Shown: one piece after another, positions 16,072 through 24,944 of the stretch | Position numbering within the stretch: the first letter of the stretch is position 1 | How the letters are laid out: each line of letters opens with the position of its first letter | Origin: JAGGAG01 sp964638035 | Lineage (GTDB): Bacteria > Gemmatimonadota > Gemmatimonadetes > Gemmatimonadales > GWC2-71-9 | Length of the DNA stretch: 64,000 nucleotides | Direction: 5' to 3' | NCBI GenBank assembly: GCA_964638035.1 | Contig: CAZWXD010000016.1 | Coordinates: 13,447 to 77,446 of the forward strand | Made by a program: the position numbers and the translations under genes | Notes under the pieces: generated by a model | Database searches by the model: none | The model's input: only the letters and a program-made list of their open reading frames with translations | Told to the model about the DNA's origin: nothing

Positions 16072-16971
16072 ATGCACGTCAGGCTGCTCGGAACCGCCGC
16101 CGGCGGCGGCTTTCCCCAATGGAATTGCTGGTGTCCCTCATGTGAGGTGGCACGCCGGGATCCCGGCCGCGCCATGCCGCGCACCCAGTCGTCGGCTGCG
16201 GTGAGCGCCGATGGCGAGCGCTGGTTCCTCCTCAACGCCTCACCCGACGTGCGGGAGCAGGTGCAGTCACTGAACGGCCACGCGCCGGCGGGCGCGCGGC
16301 ACGTGCCGGTCGAAGGCGTGGTACTCACCGACGCCGAGATCGACCACTCCCTGGGCCTGGTGCTGCTGCGTGAGGGTCGCGCCCTCCGGGTCTACGCGAC
16401 CCGCCAGGTGGAGGTGACCCTCGAGGCTGACTCCCGCTTCCTGCGCACCACCCGCGCCTTCGCGACCGTGACCGTCACCACCCTCGAGCCAGGTCGTGCC
16501 ACGCCGCTCCAGCTGCGCCAGGGCGGCGACTCGGGACTCTTCGTCACGCCCTTCATCGTGCCAGCCGGCCCGCCCCGGTTTGCCAGCGACGACACGGCGG
16601 GCCACACCATCGGACTCGAGGTGAGCGGCCCCGGCGGCTCCGTGGTGTACGCCCCGGCCACTGGGGCGATGGATGCCGGCCTGCTGGAGCGCATCGCCCG
16701 GGCGGGCCTGGCCCTGGTGGATGGCACCTTCTGGGAAGACGACGAGCTCATTGCGCTGGGCATCGGCGAGCGAACCGCGCGACAGCTCGACCACGTGCCC
16801 ATCTGGGCCCCGGACGGCAGCCTCGTGCGCCTGGCCGGCACCGGCACGCAATGCGTCTACGTCCACATCAACAACACCAATCCCATCCTGGTCGAGGATT
16901 CGCCGGAGCGACGCGCGGTCGAGTCCGCCGGGCTCATCGTGGGCCACGATGGAATGGCGTTCCAGACATGA
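16072..16971 (+). CDS. pqqB: PqqB
   Basis: A 299-residue metallo-beta-lactamase-fold protein. The N-terminus GTAAGGGFPQWNCWCPSC is the PqqB hallmark with its Cys-rich zinc loop. The segment TDAEIDHSLGLVLLREG corresponds to the family's variant metal site, and the C-terminus has THINN-like HINNTNPILVEDSPER. PqqB is required for PQQ synthesis and is thought to hydroxylate the tyrosine of the cross-linked intermediate. It overlaps the pqqC region and stops 17 nt before the chosen pqqC start. Confidence 0.96.
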   Translation: MHVRLLGTAAGGGFPQWNCWCPSCEVARRDPGRAMPRTQSSAAVSADGERWFLLNASPDVREQVQSLNGHAPAGARHVPVEGVVLTDAEIDHSLGLVLLREGRALRVYATRQVEVTLEADSRFLRTTRAFATVTVTTLEPGRATPLQLRQGGDSGLFVTPFIVPAGPPRFASDDTAGHTIGLEVSGPGGSVVYAPATGAMDAGLLERIARAGLALVDGTFWEDDELIALGIGERTARQLDHVPIWAPDGSLVRLAGTGTQCVYVHINNTNPILVEDSPERRAVESAGLIVGHDGMAFQT

Positions 16972-16988
16972 CCCCGGGAGGCATGCCC

Positions 16989-17741
16989 ATGACCGCCGTC
17001 CTCACCGCCTCGGAACTGGCCGCGGCACCTCGACCCCCGGTCCCCGACCTGCACCAGCCCCTCTCCCCGGACGAACTGGAGGCGGCCCTGCGCGCCTTCC
17101 AGGGATCCTACTACGTCGAGCATCCCTTCCACCGGGAGATGTACGCGGGCACGCTCACGCCGCGGCAGTTCCAGGGCTGGGCCGCCAACCGCCTGGCCTA
17201 CCAGCGCGTGGTCCCCCGAAAGGATGGCGCCATCCTCTCCAACTGCCCCGATCCTGCGGTGCGCCGTGAATGGCTCCGGCGCATCGTGGACCATGACGGT
17301 ACGCGGGATGGCGAGGGCGGCATCGAGCTCTGGATCCGCCTCGGCGTCGCCCTGGGCGTGCCTCGCGAGGAGATGGAAGACGAGCGGCACGTCCTGCCCT
17401 CGGTCCGGCTCATCTGCGAGTCGTACGTCTGGTTCTGCAAGTCCCGGCCCTGGGTGCAGGCGTGCGCGTCCTCCCTCACGGAGCTGTTCGCGCCGGGCAT
17501 CCACCAGCAGCGCCTCGAGTCCTTCCCGCGGCACTACCCGTGGATCCCGCCCGAGGCGCTGGCGTACTTCCAGAGCCGCCTGGTCCAGGCCCCGCGCGAC
17601 GTGCGCCATGGCCTCGCCATCGTACGGCAGCACTGCACCACGGTGGAGACGCAGCGCATGGCCTTCGAGGCGCTCGCCTTCAAGCTCGACATGCTCTGGG
17701 CCATGATCGACGCGATCCACAATGCCTACCGCGAGGCATGA
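16989..17741 (+). CDS. pqqC: PqqC, PQQ synthase
   Basis: A 250-residue all-helical oxidase that carries out the final ring closure and eight-electron oxidation in PQQ synthesis without metal or cofactor. Family motifs include YYVEHPFHREMYAGTL, NRLAYQRVVPRKDGAIL and SFPRHYPWIPPEALAYF. Three ATGs are possible (16968, 16983, 16989). The last is chosen because GGGAGG at 16976-16981 is 7 nt upstream; the first would overlap the pqqB stop. Length fits the family. Confidence 0.95.
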   Translation: MTAVLTASELAAAPRPPVPDLHQPLSPDELEAALRAFQGSYYVEHPFHREMYAGTLTPRQFQGWAANRLAYQRVVPRKDGAILSNCPDPAVRREWLRRIVDHDGTRDGEGGIELWIRLGVALGVPREEMEDERHVLPSVRLICESYVWFCKSRPWVQACASSLTELFAPGIHQQRLESFPRHYPWIPPEALAYFQSRLVQAPRDVRHGLAIVRQHCTTVETQRMAFEALAFKLDMLWAMIDAIHNAYREA

Positions 17742-17772
17742 GGCCGGTGGGCCCGGACAGGATGCCGCGCTG

Positions 17773-18063
17773 ATGGCCATGCACCAGGGCTCCGTCCCGG
17801 CCCTCTGGCGGCTGGCTCGCCTCGACTACGACCCCGTCCGGCAGCGACCGGTGCTGCTGTACCCCGAGGGCGCCGTGCTGCTCAACGAGACCGGTGCCGA
17901 CATCCTCCGCCTCGTGGATGGCCGGCGAACGATCGGGGAGATCGCCGCCGAGCTGGCAGCCCGGTACAACGCCGCAGGCGGTCCCGGCGCCGACGGCATC
18001 CTGGAGGACGTGACGACCTACCTCGCGGGCCTGGAGGCCAGGGAGCTGATCCGTGACCAGTGA
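17773..18063 (+). CDS. pqqD: PqqD, PqqA-binding chaperone
   Basis: A 96-residue protein of the PqqD fold, the recognition element that binds PqqA and delivers it to the radical SAM enzyme PqqE. Family features are YDPVRQRPVLLYPEGAVLLN and GADILRLVDGRRTIGEIAAEL. ATG at 17773 gives the normal length; an upstream ATG at 17722 lies inside pqqC and would add a basic non-conserved stretch. It overlaps pqqE by 11 nt, so the two partners are translationally coupled. Confidence 0.93.
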   Translation: MAMHQGSVPALWRLARLDYDPVRQRPVLLYPEGAVLLNETGADILRLVDGRRTIGEIAAELAARYNAAGGPGADGILEDVTTYLAGLEARELIRDQ

Positions 18064-19138
18064 ACGCCCGACCACCCTGCTGGCAGAGCTCACGCACCGC
18101 TGCCCGCTGCACTGCCCCTACTGCTCCAACCCCGTCGAGCTGGTCCGCGCAGGCCGGGAGCTGGCCACGGACGACTGGAAGCGCGTGCTCACCGAGGCGC
18201 GTGCCCTCGGTGCGCTGCAGCTCGGGCTCTCCGGCGGGGAGCCGCTGGTCCGGAAGGACTGCGAGGAGCTCGCACAGCACGCACGGGGCCTGGGCTTCTA
18301 CACGACGCTGCTCACCTCCGGCCTGGGCTTCACGCGCGAGCGGGCCGTGCGCTTCCGCGACGCAGGACTCGAGCACGTGCAACTCTCCCTGCAGGATGCC
18401 GACGACGACAACGCCGAGCGGATTGCCGGGGTCCGGTCGGTGAAGCAGAAGCGCGAGGCGGCCCGCCTCATCCGTGAGCTGGGGTTTGCGTACTCCATCA
18501 ACGTGGTGCTGCACCGGGCCAACCTCGACCGCATCCAGGAGATCATCGACCTCGCCGTGGCGATGGGCGCCGACCGGCTCGAGCTGGCGAACACGCAGTA
18601 CTATGGCTGGGGCCTGGTGAACCGCGCCGCACTGATGCCGACGCCGGAACAGGTGGAGCGCGCGCGCGAGGCCGGGGAGCGTGCCCGGCAGCAGTATCGC
18701 GGCCGCATGCAGATCCTCTTCGTGCTGCCCGACTACTACGAGCAGTACCCCAAGGCGTGCTACGGTGGTTGGGGGCGGAACTATGTGGTGGTGACCCCTG
18801 ACGGCAAGGCATTGCCCTGCCACGGCGCCACCCAGGTCACCACCCTGCCCTGGCCCAACGTGCGGGAGCACTCCCTCGCATGGGTGTGGCAGGAGTCACC
18901 GCTCTTCACGGCCTACCGGGGCGATGCCTGGATGAAGGAGCCCTGCCGGAGCTGCGAACGGAAGTGCGTGGACTTCGGTGGCTGCCGTTGCCAGGCCTTT
19001 GCCCTGACTGGCGACGCCGCCAACACCGACCCCATCTGCGTGCTGAGCCCGCAGCACCACCTCGTCACGGAGGCCGTTGAGGCCGCCATCGGCGACGCGC
19101 CGTTCACCCCCCGCCGGTTCGAGCCGCAACCCGCCTGA
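18053..19138 (+). CDS. pqqE: PqqE, radical SAM cross-linking enzyme
   Basis: A 361-residue radical SAM/SPASM enzyme. The CxxxCxxC cluster is Cys17, Cys21, Cys24 (CPLHCPYC), followed by the LSGGEPL glycine-rich SAM site. The C-terminal SPASM region (CHGATQV, then CRSCERKCVDFGGCRCQ) binds auxiliary clusters. PqqE forms the carbon-carbon bond between Glu and Tyr of PqqA, with PqqD. GTG at 18053 overlaps pqqD. The cluster ends here: no pqqF/G and no quinoprotein dehydrogenase is adjacent. The convergent gene starts after 3 nt. Confidence 0.97.
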   Translation: MTSERPTTLLAELTHRCPLHCPYCSNPVELVRAGRELATDDWKRVLTEARALGALQLGLSGGEPLVRKDCEELAQHARGLGFYTTLLTSGLGFTRERAVRFRDAGLEHVQLSLQDADDDNAERIAGVRSVKQKREAARLIRELGFAYSINVVLHRANLDRIQEIIDLAVAMGADRLELANTQYYGWGLVNRAALMPTPEQVERAREAGERARQQYRGRMQILFVLPDYYEQYPKACYGGWGRNYVVVTPDGKALPCHGATQVTTLPWPNVREHSLAWVWQESPLFTAYRGDAWMKEPCRSCERKCVDFGGCRCQAFALTGDAANTDPICVLSPQHHLVTEAVEAAIGDAPFTPRRFEPQPA

Positions 19139-19141
19139 CGG

Positions 19142-19984
19142 CTACTGCAGCGGCGCCGGCGTGCAGTCCGGCGTGCCGGGACGGCGCTCCACCTGGCTGC
19201 GCTGCTCCACCTGCGAACGCACCGGGCGCTTCACCACCCCCGACGCCGGGACCTCTGCCACCACGGTGGTGGTCCGGTCGTACCGGAGCGGGCCGAGCGA
19301 CTGGTTCCACACCGCCGTGCCCTCATTCACCAGGGTGCGCGTGTACGCCGGCGTGATGGTGTCGCCCGGTGCCGGGTGCACCTCCCCGGCTCGCGCCAGG
19401 CGGATCCGGTAGCGCTGCGCCTGCGCGCTGTCGTCGAGCCGGCGGATCGCCAGCGAATCCCCGCTCCGCCACTCCTCGCCCACCTGCAGCGCCCTGGGGG
19501 GAAGCCGGGGAAAGAAGTCCTCCAGCACGTCGCCGAGGTCCATGACCTCGCGCAACGCGTCGGGAATGAAGGGCCGTTCGAGCGTGAGGAAGGAGCCATC
19601 GGGCAGCAGGTGCCCGCGGTACTGCCCGCCAACGATCCCCGCTGCATCGGGCTCGAGGCGCGAGGTTCCCGTGGACCGCCAGATGACGAGGGAGTCGAAC
19701 CATGCCACCACGGGAAGGCGCCGGTCGGGGCCGGGTCGACCCGCCGCCACGATCAGGTCACCCTCGCGGCCCGACGTGGCGGACCCGATGCGCCCCGTGG
19801 ACTCGACCGTGAGCCGGCTCTCCATCACCTCGCGATAGCGCGCGCACGCGAGCTGTGCGGCGGAGTACCCCGGCGCCTGGGCCGCGACGGCGCAGGGTGC
19901 AGCCGCCAGGGCCGCCGTGGCCAGCGCCAGGGGCAGGGACCCGAGCGTCCGAACGCCGGCACGCCCGAACGTCCACCGGTTCAC
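19142..19984 (-). CDS. Secreted hypothetical protein
   Basis: A 280-residue exported protein with a long signal region (residues ~12-35, cleavage near AVAAQA). The mature part appears beta-rich (YRIRLARAGEV, YDRTTTVVAEV) with cysteines near each end (LACARY and PDCTP) that could pair. LQVGEEWRSGDSL recalls proteins in which a value threshold is tested, but no family is recognised. It lies 4 nt downstream of pruA on the same strand and may be co-transcribed. No catalytic motif found. Confidence 0.78.
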   Translation of the reverse strand: MNRWTFGRAGVRTLGSLPLALATAALAAAPCAVAAQAPGYSAAQLACARYREVMESRLTVESTGRIGSATSGREGDLIVAAGRPGPDRRLPVVAWFDSLVIWRSTGTSRLEPDAAGIVGGQYRGHLLPDGSFLTLERPFIPDALREVMDLGDVLEDFFPRLPPRALQVGEEWRSGDSLAIRRLDDSAQAQRYRIRLARAGEVHPAPGDTITPAYTRTLVNEGTAVWNQSLGPLRYDRTTTVVAEVPASGVVKRPVRSQVEQRSQVERRPGTPDCTPAPLQ

Positions 19985-19988
19985 ACGC

Positions 19989-21617
19989 TCATGCCTCGCC
20001 CATGAACGGGTACCGGTAGTCGGTCGGCGACACGAGGGTCTCCTTGATGCTGCGGGGCGACACCCAGCGCAGGAGGTTCAGGATCGATCCCGCCTTGTCG
20101 TTGGTGCCGCTCGCCCGCGCCCCGCCGAAGGGCTGCTGGCCCACCACGGCGCCCGTCGGCTTGTCATTGATGTAGAAGTTCCCGGCCGCCTGCCGCAGCA
20201 CCTGGCTCGCCTCCTGCACCGCGGCGCGGTCCCGCGCGAACACGGCGCCGGTGAGCGCGTACGGACTGGTGCGGTCCACCAGCTCCAGCGTCTCGCGCCA
20301 CTTCGCGGCCGGGTACACGTGCACGGCGAGCACCGGCCCGAAGATCTCCTCGCACATCAGGCGGTAGCCCGGGTCATCCGTCTGCACCACCGTCGGCTCG
20401 ATGAACCAACCCTCGGCATCGCTGGTGCCGCCGCCCGCCACCACCCTCACCCCCGGCGCCGTCCGTGCCGCGTCGAGGTACCCCTTGATCCGGGTGAAGG
20501 CACGCTGGTCGATCACCGCTCCCATGAAGTTCCGGAAGTCGGCCACGTCACCCATGCGGATCTCCTGCATCATCGCCACCATCCGGTCGCGCACGTCGGG
20601 CCAGAGCGTGTCGGGGATGTACGCACGCGACGCGGCGCTGCACTTCTGCCCCTGGAACTCGAAGGCCCCGCGCACCAGGCCCACGGCGATTGCCGCCGGG
20701 TCGCCGCTCGCGTGCGCCACCACGAAGTCCTTGCCGCCGGTCTCCCCCACGATGCGGGGGTACGAGCGGTAGCGGTCCAGCCGGCTCGAGACCTCATGCC
20801 AGATGGTGCGGAACACGGTGGTGGACCCGGTGAAGTGCACCCCCGCGAGCATCGGCTCCTCCACCAGGACGCCGGTGCACATCTGCGGCTCTGCCGGGAC
20901 GAAGTTGATGACACCGGGCGGGAGGCCCGCCTGCTCCAGCAGCCGGTACACGTAGTAGTTGCTGAGCAGCGCCGTGTGCGACGGCTTCCAGACCGCCGTG
21001 CCGCCCATCAGCGCCGGCGCCGAGGGCAGGTTGCCCCCGATCGCCGTGAAGTTGAAGGGCGAGACCGCATAGACGAACCCTTCCAGGGGCCGGTGGTCCA
21101 TCCGGTTCCACACCCCCGTGGAACTCTCCGGCTGCTCCGCCTGGATGCGCTCGCCAAACGCCACGTTGAAGCGCCAGAAGTCCACCAGCTCGCAGGCGCT
21201 GTCGATCTCGGCCTGGAAGGCCGTCTTGCTCTGGCCCAGCATGGTGGCCCCGTTGAGCAGCATGCGATGGGTGGTCGCCAGCATGTCGGCCGCCCGCAGG
21301 AAGACCGCCGCCCGTTCCTCGAAGGGGAGGGCGGCCCAGGCGCGCTGGGCCAGCACGGCACCCTTCGCCGCCCGCCGCACCGTGTCGGCCGTGGCAAGGT
21401 GTGCCCGCGCGATCACCTGCCGGTGCCGGTGCGGCGAGCGAACCTCCAGGATGTCGCCACTCCGGATCTCCTCGCCGTTCACGATGGCCGGGATGTCGGC
21501 AACCTCGCCCGAGAGCCGCGCCAGCTCGGCCTTGAGGCGGCTGCGTTCCGGCGTGCCCGGGGCGTAGGAGTAGATGGGCTCGTTGACCGGCCGGGGGATG
21601 TTCGACGTACCACTCAT
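19989..21617 (-). CDS. pruA: L-glutamate gamma-semialdehyde dehydrogenase
   Basis: A 542-residue aldehyde dehydrogenase, the usual length for stand-alone delta-1-pyrroline-5-carboxylate dehydrogenase. It oxidises glutamate semialdehyde to glutamate with NAD+ in proline and arginine breakdown. Visible motifs are SPFNFTAIGGNL, ETGGKDF with the general-base Glu, and GQKCSA with the catalytic Cys. The conserved C-terminal block is PFGGARASGTNDKAG. ATG at 21617 begins the typical MSGTSNIPRPVNEPI; a TATTTTA box lies about 30 nt upstream. No proline dehydrogenase gene is in the window. Confidence 0.95.
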   Translation of the reverse strand: MSGTSNIPRPVNEPIYSYAPGTPERSRLKAELARLSGEVADIPAIVNGEEIRSGDILEVRSPHRHRQVIARAHLATADTVRRAAKGAVLAQRAWAALPFEERAAVFLRAADMLATTHRMLLNGATMLGQSKTAFQAEIDSACELVDFWRFNVAFGERIQAEQPESSTGVWNRMDHRPLEGFVYAVSPFNFTAIGGNLPSAPALMGGTAVWKPSHTALLSNYYVYRLLEQAGLPPGVINFVPAEPQMCTGVLVEEPMLAGVHFTGSTTVFRTIWHEVSSRLDRYRSYPRIVGETGGKDFVVAHASGDPAAIAVGLVRGAFEFQGQKCSAASRAYIPDTLWPDVRDRMVAMMQEIRMGDVADFRNFMGAVIDQRAFTRIKGYLDAARTAPGVRVVAGGGTSDAEGWFIEPTVVQTDDPGYRLMCEEIFGPVLAVHVYPAAKWRETLELVDRTSPYALTGAVFARDRAAVQEASQVLRQAAGNFYINDKPTGAVVGQQPFGGARASGTNDKAGSILNLLRWVSPRSIKETLVSPTDYRYPFMGEA

Positions 21618-21681
21618 GGCACCTGCACCTGGAGTTGGGGTGGCATAAAATAGCCCGTTGGCGCCGCCCCGGCCGCGCACC

Positions 21682-22620
21682 TCAACGCAGGCCGGGCGCT
21701 CCCGTTCCCGCGATGCCCGCGGCCGCCGGCACGAGGAATCCATGCCGCTCGAGGATGGCACGTCCCGCCGGCGAGAGCACGAAGCGCACGAACGCGAGGG
21801 CCGTGGCAGGATGGGGTGCAGCAACGGGAATCGTCAGGGCATAGAGGATGGACTCACCGCGGAACTCGAGCGTGTCGCCCCGCGCCCCGGGCACCCGGAC
21901 GGTCGCCCGGGCATACTCGTCCTCACGCGCCGGGTCGCTCAGGTCAATGGCGCGGGGAAGGCTCACCTGCCGCAGCCCGGCAGTGAGCGCGAGCGATCGG
22001 TAGCTCCAGGCGTAATCCAGCTCCCCCGCCTGCAGGAGTGCCGTGAGGTCGGCCTCCTTGGGCCGCTGGTACCGCGGTGGCATCGCCGAGTCGAGGCGGC
22101 GCGCCAGCCCGGGCTCGTGATAGTGACGCTCCGCGAGCTGGAGCACCAGCAGGGTCCGGTAGCCGTTCGGGTCCAGCGCCGGGTCCGAGTGCCCGGTGCG
22201 CACCCCCGGCCGGAGGAGCACCTCGTACCAGTTGGTGCTGTCTACCGTCGCCGCCCCGGCCGAGCGGTCGGTGTAGGCGAGCACCATCGCGTTCCGGGCA
22301 AAGGTGGCGTACCAGGTGGCATGGCGTGGCAGGAGGACCTTCTCCAGTACCTGGTAGTCGGCCACCGCAATCACGTCCGGCACCTTGCCCAGTTCGGTGA
22401 GCTTGCGTGCCGCCTCGAGGCTGCCGGAGTTCTCCTGCCTCGGCCGCACCCCGGGATGCACGGCCTGGAATGCCCGCAGGAGGTCGCGAACAGGAAGGGC
22501 CAGGCTCCCGGCATTGAACACCACGAGGGGCCCCGTCACCTCCTGGGCCGGTGCCGATCGCGCCACCACGGCCGCCAGCAGCACCCCGGCCAGCGCCCGC
22601 CAGGCCAGCCCGCGGGCCAC
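21682..22620 (-). CDS. WtpA/ModA-like solute-binding protein (orphan)
   Basis: A substrate-binding protein of the tungstate/molybdate type. Family signatures are VVFNAGSLALPVRDLLRAF, ENSGSLEAARKLTELGK and PDVIAVADYQVLEKVLLP. WtpA and ModA proteins bind oxyanions in the periplasm. The GTG at 22620 gives a signal peptide (WRALAGVLLAAVVA, cleavage near APAQE) and 312 residues. The more distal ATG at 22701 would overlap the ATG of the divergent lipoprotein gene and add a charged, non-signal N-terminus. No permease or ATPase gene is adjacent, which is odd for an ABC system. Confidence 0.82.
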   Translation of the reverse strand: MARGLAWRALAGVLLAAVVARSAPAQEVTGPLVVFNAGSLALPVRDLLRAFQAVHPGVRPRQENSGSLEAARKLTELGKVPDVIAVADYQVLEKVLLPRHATWYATFARNAMVLAYTDRSAGAATVDSTNWYEVLLRPGVRTGHSDPALDPNGYRTLLVLQLAERHYHEPGLARRLDSAMPPRYQRPKEADLTALLQAGELDYAWSYRSLALTAGLRQVSLPRAIDLSDPAREDEYARATVRVPGARGDTLEFRGESILYALTIPVAAPHPATALAFVRFVLSPAGRAILERHGFLVPAAAGIAGTGAPGLR

Positions 22621-22638
22621 TGCACCGGGCCGCCCGGT

Positions 22639-22667
22639 TTGCGCGGAACGGCCCGCGTGCCGATACT
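22639..22667 (+). promoter_or_regulatory. Candidate sigma-70 promoter
   Basis: TTGCGC (22639-22644) and GATACT (22662-22667) are 17 bp apart, 32 bp upstream of the ATG at 22700. The match is moderate (3 of 6 and 4 of 6). Confidence 0.45.
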
Positions 22668-22699
22668 TGTCGCCAGTTCCCCCAACCACGGATTGCTGC

Positions 22700-23083
22700 A
22701 TGCGTCGCCTCCTCGTGACGGCCGCCTCCGCGCTCCTGCTCGCGGCCTGCCCCAGCTACGATCGGTACTCGCGCCTCGCCGACGAGCGCGGCCTCCTGCC
22801 GGCCGACCAGTTCGCGACCTACGGCGCCGAGGCCGCGCAGAAGATCGCCATTGGTCGGGCGCTGGCACAGGCCCGGACCGGGCCGTCCGCTGCTGACGCT
22901 GCACGCCAGATGGGCGAAGCGGTGGCCTTCGCGCAAAAGCAGCCCGACGTCGTTGCCGTGCATGCGGACACCCTTGCCTACTTCATGACGGTCACCTTCC
23001 GCAGCGGATGGACCGTGGCCGTGCTGCCGGTCGCCGATGGCGTCGCCCCCGAGGCGACGCCGGGACTCACCAGGGGAAGCTGA
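22700..23083 (+). CDS. Small putative lipoprotein
   Basis: 127 residues with a lipoprotein signal: MRRLLVTAASALLLAAC, lipobox LAAC, so lipidation is predicted at Cys17. The mature part is short and mixed, containing AAQKIAIGRALAQARTG and a beta-like C-terminus YFMTVTFRSGWTVAVLPV. No family recognised. It opens a small plus-strand cluster that continues with a short membrane-anchored protein and a YfcC-type carrier, spaced 23 nt and 1 nt. Confidence 0.75.
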   Translation: MRRLLVTAASALLLAACPSYDRYSRLADERGLLPADQFATYGAEAAQKIAIGRALAQARTGPSAADAARQMGEAVAFAQKQPDVVAVHADTLAYFMTVTFRSGWTVAVLPVADGVAPEATPGLTRGS

Positions 23084-23106
23084 CCCCGCACAACGCCGGA
23101 GGCCCG

Positions 23107-23376
23107 ATGAAGCGCTCCACCCTGCTCACCGCTGGCGTGCTGGCGGCGCTCGGCGGGTTCCTGCTCTGGTCGACCCTCGCATCCCAGCGCCACGAATGCA
23201 CGGTGGCGGTCACCTACCGGGGCCACGCCGACACCGCGACCGCATCGGCCGAGACCGAGCAGGACGCCCGGCGCCAGGCACAGACCACGGCGTGCGGGAC
23301 CCTGGCCGCCGGCATGAGCGAGTCGATCGCCTGCGACAACACGCCGCCTGACTTCACGGAGTGCCGGACCCTCTGA
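23107..23376 (+). CDS. Small membrane-anchored hypothetical protein
   Basis: 89 residues with an N-terminal hydrophobic segment (residues ~5-24) and an exported tail containing four cysteines (ECTV, TTACGT, IACDN, TECRTL), suggesting two disulfides. ATG at 23107 was chosen because it starts the hydrophobic segment. It ends 1 nt before the GTG of the carrier gene. No family recognised. Confidence 0.68.
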   Translation: MKRSTLLTAGVLAALGGFLLWSTLASQRHECTVAVTYRGHADTATASAETEQDARRQAQTTACGTLAAGMSESIACDNTPPDFTECRTL

Positions 23377-23377
23377 C

Positions 23378-24727
23378 GTGAGCACCGGACGCGGGTTCCC
23401 CCACCCGCTAGTCCTCCTCTTCGCGGCCATCGCCCTGGCCGCGGCCCTCACCTGGGTGATCCCACCCGGGGCGTACGAGCGCCGCCAGGATGACGTGACC
23501 GGCCGGGAAGTCGCCGTGGCCGGTACCTACCATTCGGTCGAGCCAGCACCGGTTGGGGTGGTGGATGCGCTCACGGCCGTGCCGCGCGGCCTCATCAGCG
23601 GTGCCAGCATCATCTTCCTCGTCTTCCTGGCAGGCGGCGGCTTCACAGCTGTAGAGCGCACCGGTGCGCTCAGGCGCCTCGTCGAACGCAGCGCCGTGCG
23701 ACTCGCGGGCCGGGGCGTCCTCGTGATCCCGGTGGTGGCCGTCGCCTTTGCCCTGGCCGGTGCCCTGATGCAGATGTCGGAGGAGCTGGTGGCCTTCGCG
23801 CCCCTCCTGGCGCTCATCTGCCTGGCCTTTGGCCTGCCGCCCCTCACGGCCGTCGCCATGAGCTACGGCGCCGCACACATCGGCGCCATGTTCTCCCCGG
23901 TGAACCCGTTCATGGTGGCCATTGCCCAGAAGGCCGCCGGCGTCCCCGTGGGCTCGGGCTGGCAGTTGCGCACGGCCATGCTCGTCGTCGGTGTCGGGGG
24001 ATGGCTCTGGACCCTGACCCGCTTCGCAGCCGCCAATCGCAGCGAGGCACCAGCGGAGGTCACCCTCGCCACCAGCGACCGCCTCACGCTGCGCCACATG
24101 CTGGTCCTGGCCGTGGTGGCCGCCACGTTCGTGCTGTTCGTGATCGGGGCCCAGCAGTGGGGATGGGACTTCGACCGCCTCGCGATGCTCTTCCTGGTCA
24201 TGGGGCTTGCGTCCGGCCTGGTGGGCGGCCTGGGCCTCACCCGGACCTGCGAAGCGCTCGTGGATGGTGCCAGGGACATGGTGTACAGCGCCCTGCTGAT
24301 CGGCGTGGCTCGCGGCATCTACGTGGTGATGGACCAGGGGCGGATCGTCGATGCGGTCGTGCACGCAGCGGTGCAACCCCTGGAGGGCCTGCCCCGTGCC
24401 GTGGCCGCGCTTGGCATGTTCGCCGCGCACGCCGTGATCCACCTGCCCGTGCCGAGCACGAGCGGCCAGGCCGTGCTCACGATGCCCATCATGGCGCCCA
24501 TCTCGGACCTGCTCGGGTTGCCCCGCCAGGTCGCGGTGCTCGCCTACCAGCTCGGCGCCGGGTCGCTCGACCTCCTGATGCCCACGAACGGGCCGCTGCT
24601 GGCCATGCTCGCGGTGCTCGGCGTGCGGTTCGACCACTGGTTCCGCTGGGCCCTGCCCCGCGTGGTCGTGCTCACCCTGTTTGCAATGGCCTGCCTCGTT
24701 GGCGCACTGGCGCTGGGTTGGGCCTGA
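23378..24727 (+). CDS. YfcC-family carboxylate/amino-acid carrier
   Basis: A 449-residue integral membrane carrier with about eleven membrane segments. The N-terminus PHPLVLLFAAIALAAALTW, then VIPPGAYER, and the conserved block SYGAAHIGAMFSPVNPFMVA match the YfcC/C4-dicarboxylate anaerobic carrier (DcuC-related) superfamily. A repeat-related block HLPVPSTSGQAVLTMPIMAP follows. Substrates in this family include dicarboxylates and basic amino acids; which applies here is not clear. GTG start at 23378 follows the previous stop by 1 nt. A downstream gap of 217 nt holds a TATGAT-like box (24848-24853) for the next gene. Confidence 0.9.
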   Translation: MSTGRGFPHPLVLLFAAIALAAALTWVIPPGAYERRQDDVTGREVAVAGTYHSVEPAPVGVVDALTAVPRGLISGASIIFLVFLAGGGFTAVERTGALRRLVERSAVRLAGRGVLVIPVVAVAFALAGALMQMSEELVAFAPLLALICLAFGLPPLTAVAMSYGAAHIGAMFSPVNPFMVAIAQKAAGVPVGSGWQLRTAMLVVGVGGWLWTLTRFAAANRSEAPAEVTLATSDRLTLRHMLVLAVVAATFVLFVIGAQQWGWDFDRLAMLFLVMGLASGLVGGLGLTRTCEALVDGARDMVYSALLIGVARGIYVVMDQGRIVDAVVHAAVQPLEGLPRAVAALGMFAAHAVIHLPVPSTSGQAVLTMPIMAPISDLLGLPRQVAVLAYQLGAGSLDLLMPTNGPLLAMLAVLGVRFDHWFRWALPRVVVLTLFAMACLVGALALGWA

Positions 24728-24944
24728 CACGGCTGTCCATGGGTCTCGCCCGGAAACGTCTCCCGGCTGGACTGTCCCCCGAGGGCGACGCCGTCGGGCA
24801 CCGGACGCGACAGTGCACCGGGGGTAACCCGGCCACGCACGGCGGGTTATGATGCCGGAGCGGGTGGTGAACCGACGCGGTCGACGTGGCACCTGAGTTG
24901 CAGCCCCTGGAGGTGGTGCGATCCGTAGCTCTCCGGAGGTCAGC

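Noticed and set aside
15940..19138. Mycofactocin or another radical-SAM peptide cluster
   Set aside because: PqqB, PqqC, PqqD, PqqE and the ExxxY peptide together are specific to PQQ.
22621..22701. ATG 22701 as start of the WtpA-like protein
   Set aside because: It would overlap the ATG of the divergent gene and place a charged stretch before the signal peptide; GTG 22620 fits better.
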